Below are positions 55,101 through 64,000 of a stretch of 64,000 nt of DNA, one piece after another (the stretch's first letter is position 1; the number at the start of each line of letters is the position of its first letter). The notes under the pieces are model-generated. The model had not been told where the DNA came from. It searched no databases and worked only from the letters and a program-made list of their open reading frames with translations. Position numbers and translations under genes: made by a program. The stretch covers positions 1-64,000 of the forward strand of contig ADNK01001625.1 in assembly GCA_000320545.1 (NCBI GenBank), read 5' to 3'. The DNA comes from Bigelowiella natans CCMP2755 (Eukaryota; Cercozoa; Chlorarachniophyceae).

Positions 55101-57700
55101 TTCCAAAAGAGTCATCCATGGCAGGAGTCATCAGGAAAAATGGCAAACATTGCCCAGACCCGAAGAGGATGTGTCCCCTGGATGCACTCCAACCACCCAA
55201 AAAGGGAGCACGATTCCTCAAATCGGTGCAACGCATCATGGGATTGTTCATCTGTCATCTACGACATGTCAAAGACTTCTGGAATGTTGTTCGACCTGTC
55301 AGCATCCTGAATTCAAAAACAGCTCCACAAGTCTGGGGAAAAGAACAACAGATGGCTTTGGATGCTGCGAGGGATGTGCTGAAGTCTTCGTCTTTGTGCA
55401 TGCCTAAGTTCGAACACATTGCCCGTGAGAGTCCATTCCTTGTGGATGTGGATGCGTCTAAATGTGCTGGTGGAGCTACTCTGTCTCAAGTAGTTGATGG
55501 GGTGGAGCGCCTCACATGTTGCTTCAGCTTCACCTGGCGCAAACATCAGATGAAATGGCACGCAACAAGAAAAGAATTTGACAACGGTGCTAGGAGTCTG
55601 GACTGCTTCAGTGTCTTCATCAAGGGATTTCCAACGCGTGCAAGAATGGATGCAAAGGTTGCCATGCACATGGTGGCACATGGACAAGATCAATTGCGCG
55701 AACCTCACACCAGAATCTCCGCAGCTTGTGACTCGTGCATGCTAGTGGGTGTTGAATGCAGAGAGGGCCCGAGCCACAAAAATGCGGATTGCATTGGTAG
55801 GCCTGGACACAGTGTTGAAGATGATGCGGATGAAGAAACACTGGTCAATCTCTTCCCTCTCCACCATGCTTCGGCAATGCTCAAATGCTTTGGTGATGAA
55901 TTGAAAAATGGCACCTGCTTGAGCTGCAACCAACCGGCAGTTGGACACCATCCCACAGATGCAGAGGTTGAACTCACTTGCTCACAACTGTGTCATGATG
56001 TGGCGAAGAAGGTGGGCTTTGACGAGTCCAAGTTTCGCATCCTTTTCAAAAGGACAAACACAAAAAACAAATCAAACCAGAGCAAGCTCACTCCTGAAGT
56101 TGATGCTGCGCGCTTCGACGGGGACTCAATGATCCACCCGTGCTCCACGTTGGCGCATGAAGCAGATGAACACTTGGAGAACTGCAACACAATGGAACAC
56201 GGAATGGAGTTCTCACCTTCACAGTCGGACAGTGTGGAGGTGGAGCTCAAGTGCGATGTGTCATCTGAGCGCCTACCTGCAGAACAACGGGCAGAGTTCA
56301 CCAAAACATTCGCAGCTCTAGAAAACAAAGGCAATCCAAATCATGCTCTCACTACGGCACAATGCAAAATTGTGGACAACACCTTGTGCAAGTGCGGCGA
56401 CTGTGAGAACGACGACCACAGTGTCCCTTTGCTCATTGTGGTTCCTGATCAACATCGGACTGAAATCATGGACGCCTACCACATGACGAATCTTGCAAAT
56501 CACAGATGTGCAAATGACATGGCAACAAAAATCCTGCAAGTACATCACTGGAAAGGCTTGACGTGTTCATGCAAAAAACATGTTGCAACCTGTCAGGTGT
56601 GCATCAGAACAAAATCTCGCATGAAGCAATTGCCTTGCAAGCAGCTACAGATGAGAGGAGCAATGGAAGCCGCATCGATTGATGCCATTGGACGCACAGA
56701 AGGAAAGTGTCACTGCACACTGAATGCGTGCATCTTGTCGATAGGACATGTTTTCGCAAAATGCTGCAAGAAACTTGACGCTAAAGTCATGGCAGAGTTT
56801 CTGTTCGACTTCATTGTCGTGTTTGGTGCACCTCGCAAGATCCTTACTGACCAGGGACCTGAATTTGTGAACAGCGTCATGTCACACTTGAAGAACAGAT
56901 TCGGTTTTGCAAAACTCACCACATCGAGTAAATCCAAAACGGGCAACTCACTAATTGAAAGAAAGAATGGAGTGCTTAATGACGGAACATTGGCACAGCT
57001 CACACAACAGTCTGAATCGAGACACAATTGGCACAAAGAATTACCTCATGCTGTCTTCTCAGCTAATGCTTTGTTGCCTAATGCTCGAGGAAACTCGCAC
57101 GCTAAGCTCCTGTTCGGGTTTCAACCCAAGTTGGAAGGAGACTTAAACGGCAAACGTGCACCTGTGAGAGAGGAGAAAGTCGGAGACGACATTGACTCTC
57201 GCATTCAAATTGTGAAGAAGATGAGACAGTTGTTCCTGACGGACAGATCTGAATGGAGATTCTTGAAAAACTTTGAACGCAATGACAAGATGGGGCAACT
57301 AAAACGACACAAAGTGGGGGATCTAGTGTGGTTGCACCGTGATGAGGACCGCAAAGGGCATCGTGTTGCTCCGCATTTCGCGCTGAAAAAGACAGGCCCC
57401 GTCCTGATCACAGCGAGCATTGGAGATTCCAACACTCACAGAGTGGAAGATCCTGAAACAAGTCATCGAAACGCAGTTCATGCAAAGCACTTGTCTCCCT
57501 TTGGCACCTTCACAGCATCACCGGAAGCTGCAGTGCCACCACAGGATGAAGCGTCTTCGTCGGAGAGTGATCAAGATCTGTTCAATGATTCATCGGGGGA
57601 TGAGGAAGAAGAGGATGATGCTGACATCAGTGCACGCAACATTCTGATGCACACTCGTACCCGCAAGGCACTTGATCGTGGAGCCTTCGTGTCACATTGA
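52079..57700 (+). CDS. Retrotransposon Gag-Pol polyprotein, 1873 residues, single frame
   Basis: Replication proteins of the Ty3-like element. Residues 1-370 form a Gag-like region. At about 381-434 are two CCCH zinc fingers (CX8CX5CX3H and the canonical CX7CX5CX3H, LCKHVREGKCKWGKRCGFSH) in the place where Gag usually has a CCHC knuckle. At about 525 the retropepsin-like motif reads LLDDGS instead of D-T/S-G, with a later FAIGQDV. Reverse transcriptase spans about 800-1020 with SLGLPFGCENAPQTF and the catalytic VHVDD. RNase H begins at about 1120 (FLVDVDASKCAGG). Integrase has an HHCC module (about 1467-1508) and a D,D35E core: IDAIG, LTDQGPEF and LIERKNG with exactly 35 residues between the last Asp and Glu. 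An acidic tail ends it. No stop or frameshift is present. There is no Gag/Pol frame break. Confidence 0.95.
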   Translation: MSGDELASLAETEADTGRMLSVVADGSGAVEGKEKVPEVMHIETGGPVAAGATGDLKESNWQEVLLRMEIDKFRMVLEGVSIQEKLAVDFNKDVRSLRDNRSSRRFFMDRHGDKGVPEKTWKCFTENPEVAEDLTDEEDATVAEEKKQNEMREQDIGDHRGMSCRAKAVEMFGKKIKVRGELDPAFVCREKFRKRVRRIQSQIAGHSELFGADVRFGCEFFRTTLSQDARDRFDLHVEKQEKERQHQMDHREKLEQGMQHLCGEESPQDTRFGFNKEFDKLRKEKFRFVDQMHGKHKQVCSLFPTCKIDRCDRMNHCKTPLQNHRCGRSLLLAMAHCDATGVTPAELFKQLRIREETIQESQPKHNSVNAIGMEGNKKKKICFNFHKKGTCRCGNECKCGHEKGGKSNRLCKHVREGKCKWGKRCGFSHDLGDKAANLSKVTVDASHPKVNPSPHPSSDTLNSDWRESGKDVVQTVENDVTELAKMNIPQVNIASEPHNANESLRQRNVLRAFVEGKSGPAEMKALLDDGSQPATIGLQKIKLLSKLGAKMKRTKMSGQVGGSSTTCVRMEGEVEFEMRVKCKTARGGCVRLRIFAVVLDGNANFEFAIGQDVRNPHRIMSHPDPKPEHREVTIDGTPVCSHPCTSHLRNANSLMLESNLLASPAVAQDAGINEGKRNKAKRPSNSCLVHETLDLLDAADSRLRECDHVCGTGVPDEEIEHSLGEIASLQCVHRESERANAELASGDCLRMLNRAEKEFRAGSTLMTSREQFCYLRRVLCRCSSRFVENTPETGESRVPKHEVHDYLLPGKKFVHQKAHRLPPDRSNAMETKLEELEKHGLCHKVSNEEKVMATSPAFPVWDKGKSACRVVVGMKKVNDAVELMHFVMPTTENTMRKVMTKNWVTSTDAKSGWPQTGCTKKTQMTFVFATQKCARSSLGLPFGCENAPQTFAWLMIQIIKGLNDTVVHVDDHYNMGDTFMAALLEFTRFVQRAETKNLYLSAKKLQAFPKESSMAGVIRKNGKHCPDPKRMCPLDALQPPKKGARFLKSVQRIMGLFICHLRHVKDFWNVVRPVSILNSKTAPQVWGKEQQMALDAARDVLKSSSLCMPKFEHIARESPFLVDVDASKCAGGATLSQVVDGVERLTCCFSFTWRKHQMKWHATRKEFDNGARSLDCFSVFIKGFPTRARMDAKVAMHMVAHGQDQLREPHTRISAACDSCMLVGVECREGPSHKNADCIGRPGHSVEDDADEETLVNLFPLHHASAMLKCFGDELKNGTCLSCNQPAVGHHPTDAEVELTCSQLCHDVAKKVGFDESKFRILFKRTNTKNKSNQSKLTPEVDAARFDGDSMIHPCSTLAHEADEHLENCNTMEHGMEFSPSQSDSVEVELKCDVSSERLPAEQRAEFTKTFAALENKGNPNHALTTAQCKIVDNTLCKCGDCENDDHSVPLLIVVPDQHRTEIMDAYHMTNLANHRCANDMATKILQVHHWKGLTCSCKKHVATCQVCIRTKSRMKQLPCKQLQMRGAMEAASIDAIGRTEGKCHCTLNACILSIGHVFAKCCKKLDAKVMAEFLFDFIVVFGAPRKILTDQGPEFVNSVMSHLKNRFGFAKLTTSSKSKTGNSLIERKNGVLNDGTLAQLTQQSESRHNWHKELPHAVFSANALLPNARGNSHAKLLFGFQPKLEGDLNGKRAPVREEKVGDDIDSRIQIVKKMRQLFLTDRSEWRFLKNFERNDKMGQLKRHKVGDLVWLHRDEDRKGHRVAPHFALKKTGPVLITASIGDSNTHRVEDPETSHRNAVHAKHLSPFGTFTASPEAAVPPQDEASSSESDQDLFNDSSGDEEEEDDADISARNILMHTRTRKALDRGAFVSH
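52153..52166 (+). promoter_or_regulatory. Candidate primer-binding site
   Basis: TGGCAGCGGCGCAG begins two bases after the 5' LTR, where a tRNA primer site with leading TGG is expected. It lies inside the reading frame. I could not assign it to a specific tRNA. Confidence 0.5.
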
Positions 57701-57798
57701 ACTTGCAATGGAAGTCCAAGTTTCTGAGTGTTCCGTTCAGTTTGTGCAAGTGCACACAGATTGTTGCATCAAGTTAGTTTTGCGACGTCCGCAAATTC

Positions 57799-57812
57799 AA
57801 AAAAGGGGGGAA
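57799..57812 (+). promoter_or_regulatory. Polypurine tract
   Basis: Six A, six G and two A, three bases before the 3' LTR, as needed for plus-strand DNA priming. Confidence 0.85.
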
Positions 57813-57815
57813 TGA

Positions 57816-58237
57816 TGTGACGGCGGAAAATTCAAAGGAATTTGACCGTTGAAAGTGGTCAATCAAGTCAAGTTGATCCCGTTGAAATGCCCTGCAGTTT
57901 TGGCAGTTTTGGGTTCAGTTGGTGCTGTCAGTTGATGAGCAAATTGAGTCATCAAATGGGAAGCAAGTGGTTTGGGAAAACCAAGTTTGTGTGCACGTAG
58001 CTGCCTCGATTGGTCAATGGCAGCGAACCCGCATCTGGCAGTCAGTTCGCTAGAAGTTTGAAAGCGGTCAGTGTGTTTGTTTGAGCGTGCACATGCGTGT
58101 GTTCTGAAGTCACCAATGTCATCAGGGTTTCATTGTTCATTGGAAAGTTTGATTGTTTTTGCTGAGTGAGCGGCGACGAGCTTGCTAGTTTGGCAGAGAC
58201 AGAAGCCGACACTGGGAGGATGCTCTCAGTGGTCGCA
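57816..58237 (+). repeat. 3' LTR
   Basis: 422 bp, starts TGTGACGG and ends GGTCGCA. Same length as the 5' LTR with no indel. The position matching the polyprotein ATG is GTG here. Confidence 0.95.
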
Positions 58238-58242
58238 TGCTG

Positions 58243-59100
58243 TGCCAGTGTGGCATGGCTAGATGGGGCGGAACACACACACAATGCTTGCTCCAGTGCT
58301 GATCATTTTTCTTTGAGCTCTGGAGCTGAGCTCTGCAGGCCACCTAGCTAGCTAGCTAGCTAGCTAGCTAGTCATGCTGGCATGATCTCTTGATCTGATG
58401 ACTGCCAAACTAGACGATGTCGTCGATCTGGACACGTGCTCGTGGTTGTGTGCGCCAGTCCAGCAGCGTGGTCGTGAAACAACGCATTGTTCACACGGCC
58501 CTCGTTTTTTGCAAAGGCCAGAGCGGCCGATTGACGCATCAGCGGAGGATTCATGAAGGTGCCGTTCCACTGACGTCCAGACGTGTTGATGTGTTCTGTT
58601 GTTTCGTGTGGTGCTCAGCTTGTGCACGCAGTGATCGCTATCAACCTGGCTGGCTAGCTGGCCTAGTGCCAGAGTGGCGCGCAATGCGAAGTTCAGTGTC
58701 AACACCCACATCACCAGAACACACCAACCTGGCAACCATGATCATCTCAATTTTCAATTTCAAACTGTGCACAAACTTCGCGTTTGTCTTGTCCGTGCGT
58801 CCCAGCGTTCTGGCGTTGCCTGGTTGTGCCAGTCTGGCAGCCTGCATGGCTCCAGGCGGTCTGTGCATGGCCAGCTGGAAGTCTGGAAGTGTGGCTCCAG
58901 TGTTGTCTCTCAGCACACGTGTGTGCAAGTCTGGAAGTTGTCAATTCACAGTGATGTTGATCCTCGCGACCATTTTTTTGTGCGCAGTGACGCATTGCTA
59001 GCTAGATCTAGCCAGATTGGTCACGTCCAGAGCCGTCAAGCCGTGATGGATGAACAAACCAGCAAGCCCTCCCAATTAGATTACAAGTGCTACAAATCTC
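58243..59100. other. CTAG-rich island G, right flank of the retrotransposon
   Basis: Contains seven perfect CTAG units at 58344-58371 and further tagctagctagc words. Long open frames occur on both strands but none is protein-like. It continues island F across the insertion. Confidence 0.7.
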
Positions 59101-59121
59101 GTAAAATCCCCTTTGTTTTCC

Positions 59122-59211
59122 ATGAAAAAGTACGCGGATGTGTTGTCGTCACAATTTTCCATGAAAAAGCACGCAAATGTGTTGTCGTCATTCAAAAGCC
59201 AGCCTTCTTAG
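59122..59211 (+). promoter_or_regulatory. Upstream ORF built from a 39-bp tandem repeat, before bL9m
   Basis: Two 38-39 bp copies (59116-59153 and 59155-59192) sit just upstream of the bL9m start. Because the period is 39, the ATG of each copy (59122 and 59161) is in one frame that stops at 59209-59211, five bases before the bL9m ATG. If transcribed in the leader it would be a 29-codon uORF. A passive tandem duplication is equally possible. Confidence 0.5.
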
Positions 59212-59216
59212 CATTA

Positions 59217-60674
59217 ATGGCCGCCTCACTCATGCGAAGTGGTGCGTGTTTCCGCGTTCTTGGGAAAGCACGCGTAACCCCATTCGCATCCATTCCGGTT
59301 TGTTCCAACACAAGGGCGTTCAAGCGATTTTTTGCCATCAGTTTGAAGAAGGTGGACAAAACATTGGATGTCATACTGCTGGAGGTACCCTCACGTCAAA
59401 TAGCCGTCGTGCAGAACAATGCGAAATGTTAAACGTTTGCTTAAATCAGGAACAAAAAGGTTTCGGTTTTAAGGGCGAGCTCGTGAATCTGAAAAGAGGG
59501 TAGTACTCATAAACGGCAAAACAACCGCATGGAAAATCCTGAAATTGCTTTCAACTTTGCTCATCCCACCTCTCTACATATCAATTCAGACATGCTAGGC
59601 AATTGATTTCGCATCAGCAAGCTGTCTACGCTTCAGAATTCAACAGAAATAGATTTATGGTGGAAATTTCGGTGAGTGGAATGTTTCTAATGATGATATT
59701 GATGGTGACCCCCCCCAATGTGAATTATTATTTCATCAGAAGGAGGAACTGAAAGCCAGGGAAGAACGTGCATTTTTGGACTCGGTTCGATTTAAAATAT
59801 GTCTGCATCTGTACAATTACAGAAGTTCGCACCACCACTAAGCTTGATGATCCTCTAATTTTGATGCTTTTGCAGCTGAAACGTCGATTTTCCAAATTGA
59901 TTGTCAAGATAGACCGCGGTGCTGATCCATTGGATGGTAAGTAACACCATATCTAGTTACAGAGTGGCTATTACGCTAACTGATTGTATTTATGCCTCTT
60001 AGAAAAACGACATAAGCGTGGAGTTTCTCTCTCTGATATTCAGCGCCACATTGAATCAAAGTACTAGTTCTCACCTAGGCATGCCAATGGGATGGATAGT
60101 GCCTGTCAAATGAGAGGGTTTTCTTTCTGAGAGGAATTCAGTTTAAGGATACGATTTTCTAATTTTGAGTCATAACGCAGGTATTATGTTTTTAATATTC
60201 ACAAACATGACTTCAGGTTCAATATGGACATTCCAATAGATTATCTATTCTTGCCTGGGAAAGAGCCGACCGAGGAAGTTATTATCGAAGGAGAGAACCT
60301 TCCTAACCTGGAAAAGAAGGACACCAAAAAAGATGATATCAGTGAGGAAAGTTCAGAAGATATGGAGATTGAGGTGCATACTTAACTATTTGTGGGCTTG
60401 TTATTCAAGATGCGTTAACTTTCCTTTGCCTATAGGTCCCAGATGACCCAATGATTGCAGGGGGGAAAATACATGGGGTAATAAATACAGAAGCTAACAA
60501 GATACCAATGTTTATCACTAAGCTATCTATTTGTACTAGTTCGGCTCTTTCGAAATAAAGGTTAAAGTTGCTGGGTATCTGGTACCCCTTCAAGTTGTCA
60601 TACACAGATGGGAACCTCCAGAAGATGATGAGTTTCTTGAAGCAGCAGCAGCAGGAGACGCTGCGTCCGCGTGA
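59217..60674 (+). CDS. MRPL9: Mitochondrial ribosomal protein bL9m, nine exons
   Basis: Large-subunit protein of the mitochondrial ribosome. Exons 59217-59384, 59450-59499, 59590-59671, 59740-59784, 59876-59936, 60003-60060, 60217-60373, 60436-60477 and 60540-60674 join in phase, 265 residues. The first about 45 residues form a basic, hydroxyl-rich presequence (MAASLMRSGACFRVLGKARV), fitting mitochondrial import. The bL9 N domain follows: LDVILLE, GFGFKGELVNLKRGHARQ and QQAVYASEFN, matching the G-KG-V-VK-GYARN-LIP-AVYAT signature. The C domain shows RGVSLSDIQRHIESKFNMDI, then GFGSFEIKVKVAGYLVPLQV, matching the end of bL9. It is longer than bacterial bL9 because of an acidic insert near residue 190 and an alanine-rich tail. 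Confidence 0.9.
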
Positions 60675-60799
60675 TCTAGTGGTAATTGTAGTGACGGGGT
60701 GCTCCAAAGCGCATACGTTTTCTGCAACATGCAGTGCAGATCGACATGAGTTGTAAAAATTAACTGAGTTGCAAAGAAAAGATCCATACGACAGGCGTA

Positions 60800-61370
60800 G
60801 CATTCTTACCTGAGTCTAGGAGTGTCTAGGTGTGTCCCATGCGCATGCACATGGTCTGTGCGATGCGCTGCGCTGCTAGCGGTACAGCTACGTACACATC
60901 TAGACATATACGTGCGTACGTACTAAGCTACTAAGCTAGTAAGCATGACATCCACTAGCTAGCTAGTCCAGACATATATGTAACTGGAGCACGCACGCCA
61001 CAGCACGCTTACATGCATGATCCATGCTACATGTAGCATAGAAATCACATGTTTTATCAATGCTAATGGCTAACGTGCCTATACGACGTAGATTGACAGC
61101 TGAAGCACACGTACAATCTAGTGTGCATGAGCTCTACTAGTCTAGAGCTGTCGACAGTGCTCGTGGAAGCAGAGACAAAGAGGACGGATCGTCACTAAAT
61201 GATGGGGTCACTCTCTATCTCTATGCTGCTCGCATTAAACCCAGTAAATTTCTTTTTGCACAAACATGGTTAACAAGTTCCAATCGCTAGATCGCATGAC
61301 AGTGTAGCAATGGCCTTCTCAACGCCGATGATGAAATCAATATGTACCGTGACAGATGTGCAACAATAAA
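60800..61370. other. CTAG/GCATGC-rich intergenic island H
   Basis: Between the convergent ends of bL9m and the LOG-family gene. Contains cactagctagctagtc, tctagacatatacgtgcgtacgta and catgcatgatccatgc words. No coding frame. Confidence 0.7.
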
Positions 61371-61375
61371 TATAA

Positions 61376-63137
61376 TCATGAGAGTTTGGAGATCGTCTCG
61401 ATGGCTTCTTCTGCGCTGGAGACAAATTGGACCATCTGTAGCATCTGTTTTACAAAAAAATAATAAAGAATGAGTGATATAACTTCACTGTGACCTAGGG
61501 AACATGATGGAGGCAAATGATCAAAATTTAAAGTGTTGCTGTTTTTTCGGCTCCTGCTACTGGCGCTGCTGCTGATGATAATGGAGATTATGCTCATTGG
61601 GACCTGCTCTGGAATCTTTAATTTTGCTTGTACTCCCTGAATACAGTAGTAATGAGTCATCTATGCACACCATCATCATGATGCTTACTATTACTACTAC
61701 GACTACTACTACTGTTGTTGTCTTTCTCAATCAATCAATAACACCTTAAGAATATCCTCCCAAGGATCTTTGAAAGCTATAATAGGGGGGGGACTGCTCG
61801 CCGCCAGGTTGGAGGAAAGAGGGAATAGAGAGAAAGAGAGAAAGAAAGGAAGAGTAGAGTTGTACGTCAGCAGTACTTATATAGTTATTGTGTGAGTATT
61901 AAATAGTTGTAGCTGATTTTTTTTTTAATGCCATAAATGAATGAATCCGATAATTCATAACTCTTCGTCATCATACTTCTGTCCTGCAAGTGGTGCGAGC
62001 ACGGCCGTATTCCACGCCATTACTAATTCGGTCAAAGTGCCTAGAGACCCTGATGATTTTAATTTTATTACATCATAGATGATCGATGCTTGTGCAATCT
62101 GACGAAGGAAGCTCAAATAAAATCATTCCTTTTTTGGAACATATCGATGCTTTTTGAAATACGAATTCTTCATTTTCTGCGTTGCAATCATCATAATTTT
62201 CAATGGTTCATATCATCCTTTGTCGTCGTCGTTCTGCTGCTGCCTCCTCATGTCGCCCAATTGTTATTTGCTACTTAACTTCGCCTAGGCGACGACGACA
62301 TCATTATCATCATCATCATCATCATTTAACTGCTAAAGCTATTGTACCACCTGGGAGGACAACGAATGCAGAAGCTTTTCCAACTAGTGTTGCGAGTCTC
62401 TCCTACAACAAGAAAGTAATTTCACCACTTAATCTCGAAGATCTTGTTATCGGGGTCATCATCATCATTGCTCGCAATTGACACTAACAGGTAGCAGTAA
62501 TAGACTCGGGAATGATATATTATCACTACTACTACTACTACAAGCACCTCTATTGTGTCCTCCTCTAGCTTGTGAGTGAGATACTTGTTGCCTCCCTTGC
62601 GCATAGGAAATGCCTTGGGGACAAGAACGCCACGAATCTTTGCCCCCTCTACTTTACGGGCTCCTTTCGTAGTAGCCTCCATCAAACCCATGTATCCGCC
62701 ATTCATCTGAATCATGAGAGGGAGATGTGTATCATCACAATTATCCTCTTATTATTATTCAAAACATGATTTTCTTAGCTTTGCAGTAGTAGTTAATAAA
62801 TACGATATGGAATCCTTTCTTGGCCAAGGCTTCTCCAACTTTTACAGCCATTGCGTAGATGGGACTCTGTAGAAATGAACGAATAATTTAATTGTTGGTA
62901 GTTAGAAGATGTCGATTATTATATGAGATGATAATTCATGCCGAACAATTAAAGTACATCTTCCTTCAGGCCGCTGGAACCAAAGACTGAAACCGTGCGC
63001 TATTAGTAGGACGAAAGAGGATCGTGTTAATCAATAAAAAGGAAAGGTACAAATCACTTTTTGCAGCCAAATCATCATCACCATCATTTACATTTTTAAA
63101 TAACACAAACACACACAGAGACAGACAGACACAATGT

Positions 63138-63178
<41 letters not shown>

Positions 63179-63822
63179 TATGAAACACTGAAGATATCGT
63201 ATGTTATCTTTACAGATTTTGCGAAGTCCCCTTCCTTAAGATCCACATCGGAGTTGGAATTATTGGATGTTTGAGAAACAGACTGTTTTTTCTTTGGATT
63301 TAGAACCCTGAGTAAGTAGGATAAGAAGGGGAAACGATTCGGTGACATCCCTCTAATTTCTAACGATGGACGGACTAAGAATATGTAATATATCTTAATT
63401 TCAATTACCCGTGCGTTGTTATCAGTTGGGCAGCGGCTTTTTTTGCCTCCTCCGAGTTCTGAATAGTCTCTTCTCCTCCATTAGTAATGGAAACCTAGGA
63501 ATGCGACGATGTTAAATATTACCATCATTACCCTTCTAACCTCGTAAGAGTTGATGACGATGGCTATGATGATGAAGATGAAAATACTTGTGAATATTCT
63601 TTGATAATCATGACAAAGATAAAAATTATGTCTTATTGTCTAAAGCTTCCTCAAATCCTACTTCCCCTACCATCATCTTGTCCAACTTAGCATACGCTTC
63701 CTTTGCCTTTCCTGACAAAATTAATTCCACAATGAATACTGTATCATCATATTTTCAAGATCTAATGTATAAGTACCATAGGTATCAAGAAGGACTGCGC
63801 ACGTTTCCTCCAGAAGCTCTCG

Positions 63823-63860
<38 letters not shown>

Positions 63861-64000
63861 GTGTGGTTCTTCTTCCAATTGGTTGCTGAAAGCTTGTGAT
63901 TGTATTGTGCGTTATACTATCAACCTGAGTTTTGATTTTATATTTGTCAGCTTTCGAATCCTCAAGAGATTTGAGCCTTTTGATGTAATCATTCTTTTCT
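61376..64000 (-). CDS. LOG-family (lysine-decarboxylase-like) nucleotide phosphoribohydrolase, 5' end beyond the window
   Basis: LOG proteins cleave the ribose-phosphate from nucleoside monophosphates, including cytokinin precursors. Exons on the minus strand: 63925 to beyond 64000, two weak ones near 63.8 kb, 63671-63711, 63409-63494, 63214-63307, 62958-62999, 62804-62866, 62548-62706, 62351-62402, 61977-62049, 61745-61793, 61604-61636 and 61376-61444. From 63494 down all joins are in phase. The fold is complete: TVSVFGSSGL, then VGEALAKKGFHI, the glycine-rich NGGYMGLMEAT, RGVLVPKAFPMRKGG, ADAF-like KASAFVVLPG, and the signature PGSLGTLTE split by an intron after the first glycine. A charged, probably coiled N-terminal extension (IKRLKSLEDSKADKYKIK) precedes the domain and runs off the window. 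Substrate cannot be told from sequence. Confidence 0.87.
63142..63175. repeat. (TG)n microsatellite
   Basis: Intronic TG run in the LOG-family gene. Confidence 0.95.
63834..63857. repeat. (TA)n microsatellite
   Basis: Intronic TA run in the LOG-family gene. Confidence 0.9.

Larger units (their letters stand above)
51724..58242 (+). mobile_element. Intact Ty3-like (Metaviridae) LTR retrotransposon with 5-bp target duplication
   Basis: Two 422-bp LTRs (51729-52150, 57816-58237) begin TG and end CA and are flanked by the direct repeat TGCTG (51724-51728 and 58238-58242), the 5-bp duplication typical of this family. One uninterrupted reading frame fills the interior, with domain order protease, reverse transcriptase, RNase H, integrase. 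The LTRs differ at seven positions, all transitions (about 98.3% identity), so the insertion is fairly young. A purine tract precedes the 3' LTR. Confidence 0.95.

Noticed and set aside
52139-57435. Many antisense open frames, some over 100 codons
   Set aside because: They are shadows of the retrotransposon frame on the opposite strand and lack splice or domain support.
58166-58351. Frame in the 3' LTR repeating the polyprotein N terminus
   Set aside because: It begins with GTG, not ATG, and leaves the element after 24 codons. It is only the LTR copy of the 5' coding start.

Overview
The window begins with 116 bp of CCCTAA repeat, so it is the left end of a eukaryotic chromosome with TTAGGG-type telomeres. 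Genes are nuclear and intron-rich: GT-AG introns, many only 40-120 nt, and exons down to 18 nt. That explains why almost no gene appears as a long open frame. I assembled genes by tracing acceptor and donor sites and checking codon phase across every join. The gene set (THOC7, POLD4, mitotic cyclin B, eEF2, eL28, heterotrimeric G-alpha, bL9m, a LOG-family protein) is that of a free-living protist or alga. The sequence alone does not fix the lineage.

Layout: telomere; THOC7 (-) only 460 bp from it; two small membrane-protein genes (+); POLD4 (-); cyclin B (+); a large unidentified microsatellite-rich gene (-, 11.5-17.3 kb); a very fragmented coiled-coil/TLDc gene (+, about 19.7-30.15 kb); eEF2 (-); eL28 (+); a four-exon multipass membrane protein (-); weak exons at 40-41.8 kb; a 35-exon PH-domain protein (+) running directly into a G-alpha gene (+), with phases that also permit an in-frame fusion; an intact Ty3-like LTR retrotransposon (51724-58242); bL9m (+); and a LOG-family gene (-) that leaves the window on the right.

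Between genes lie about eight islands (0.4-1.9 kb) extraordinarily rich in CTAG and GCATGC. They hold no recognisable gene. One carries a roughly 480-bp foldback, and the retrotransposon sits inside another. Introns between 11 and 30 kb are filled with microsatellites, whereas introns between 38 and 51 kb are short and mostly clean. The genes are housekeeping and signalling genes with no operon-like logic. The strongest candidate novelty is the PH/G-alpha locus.
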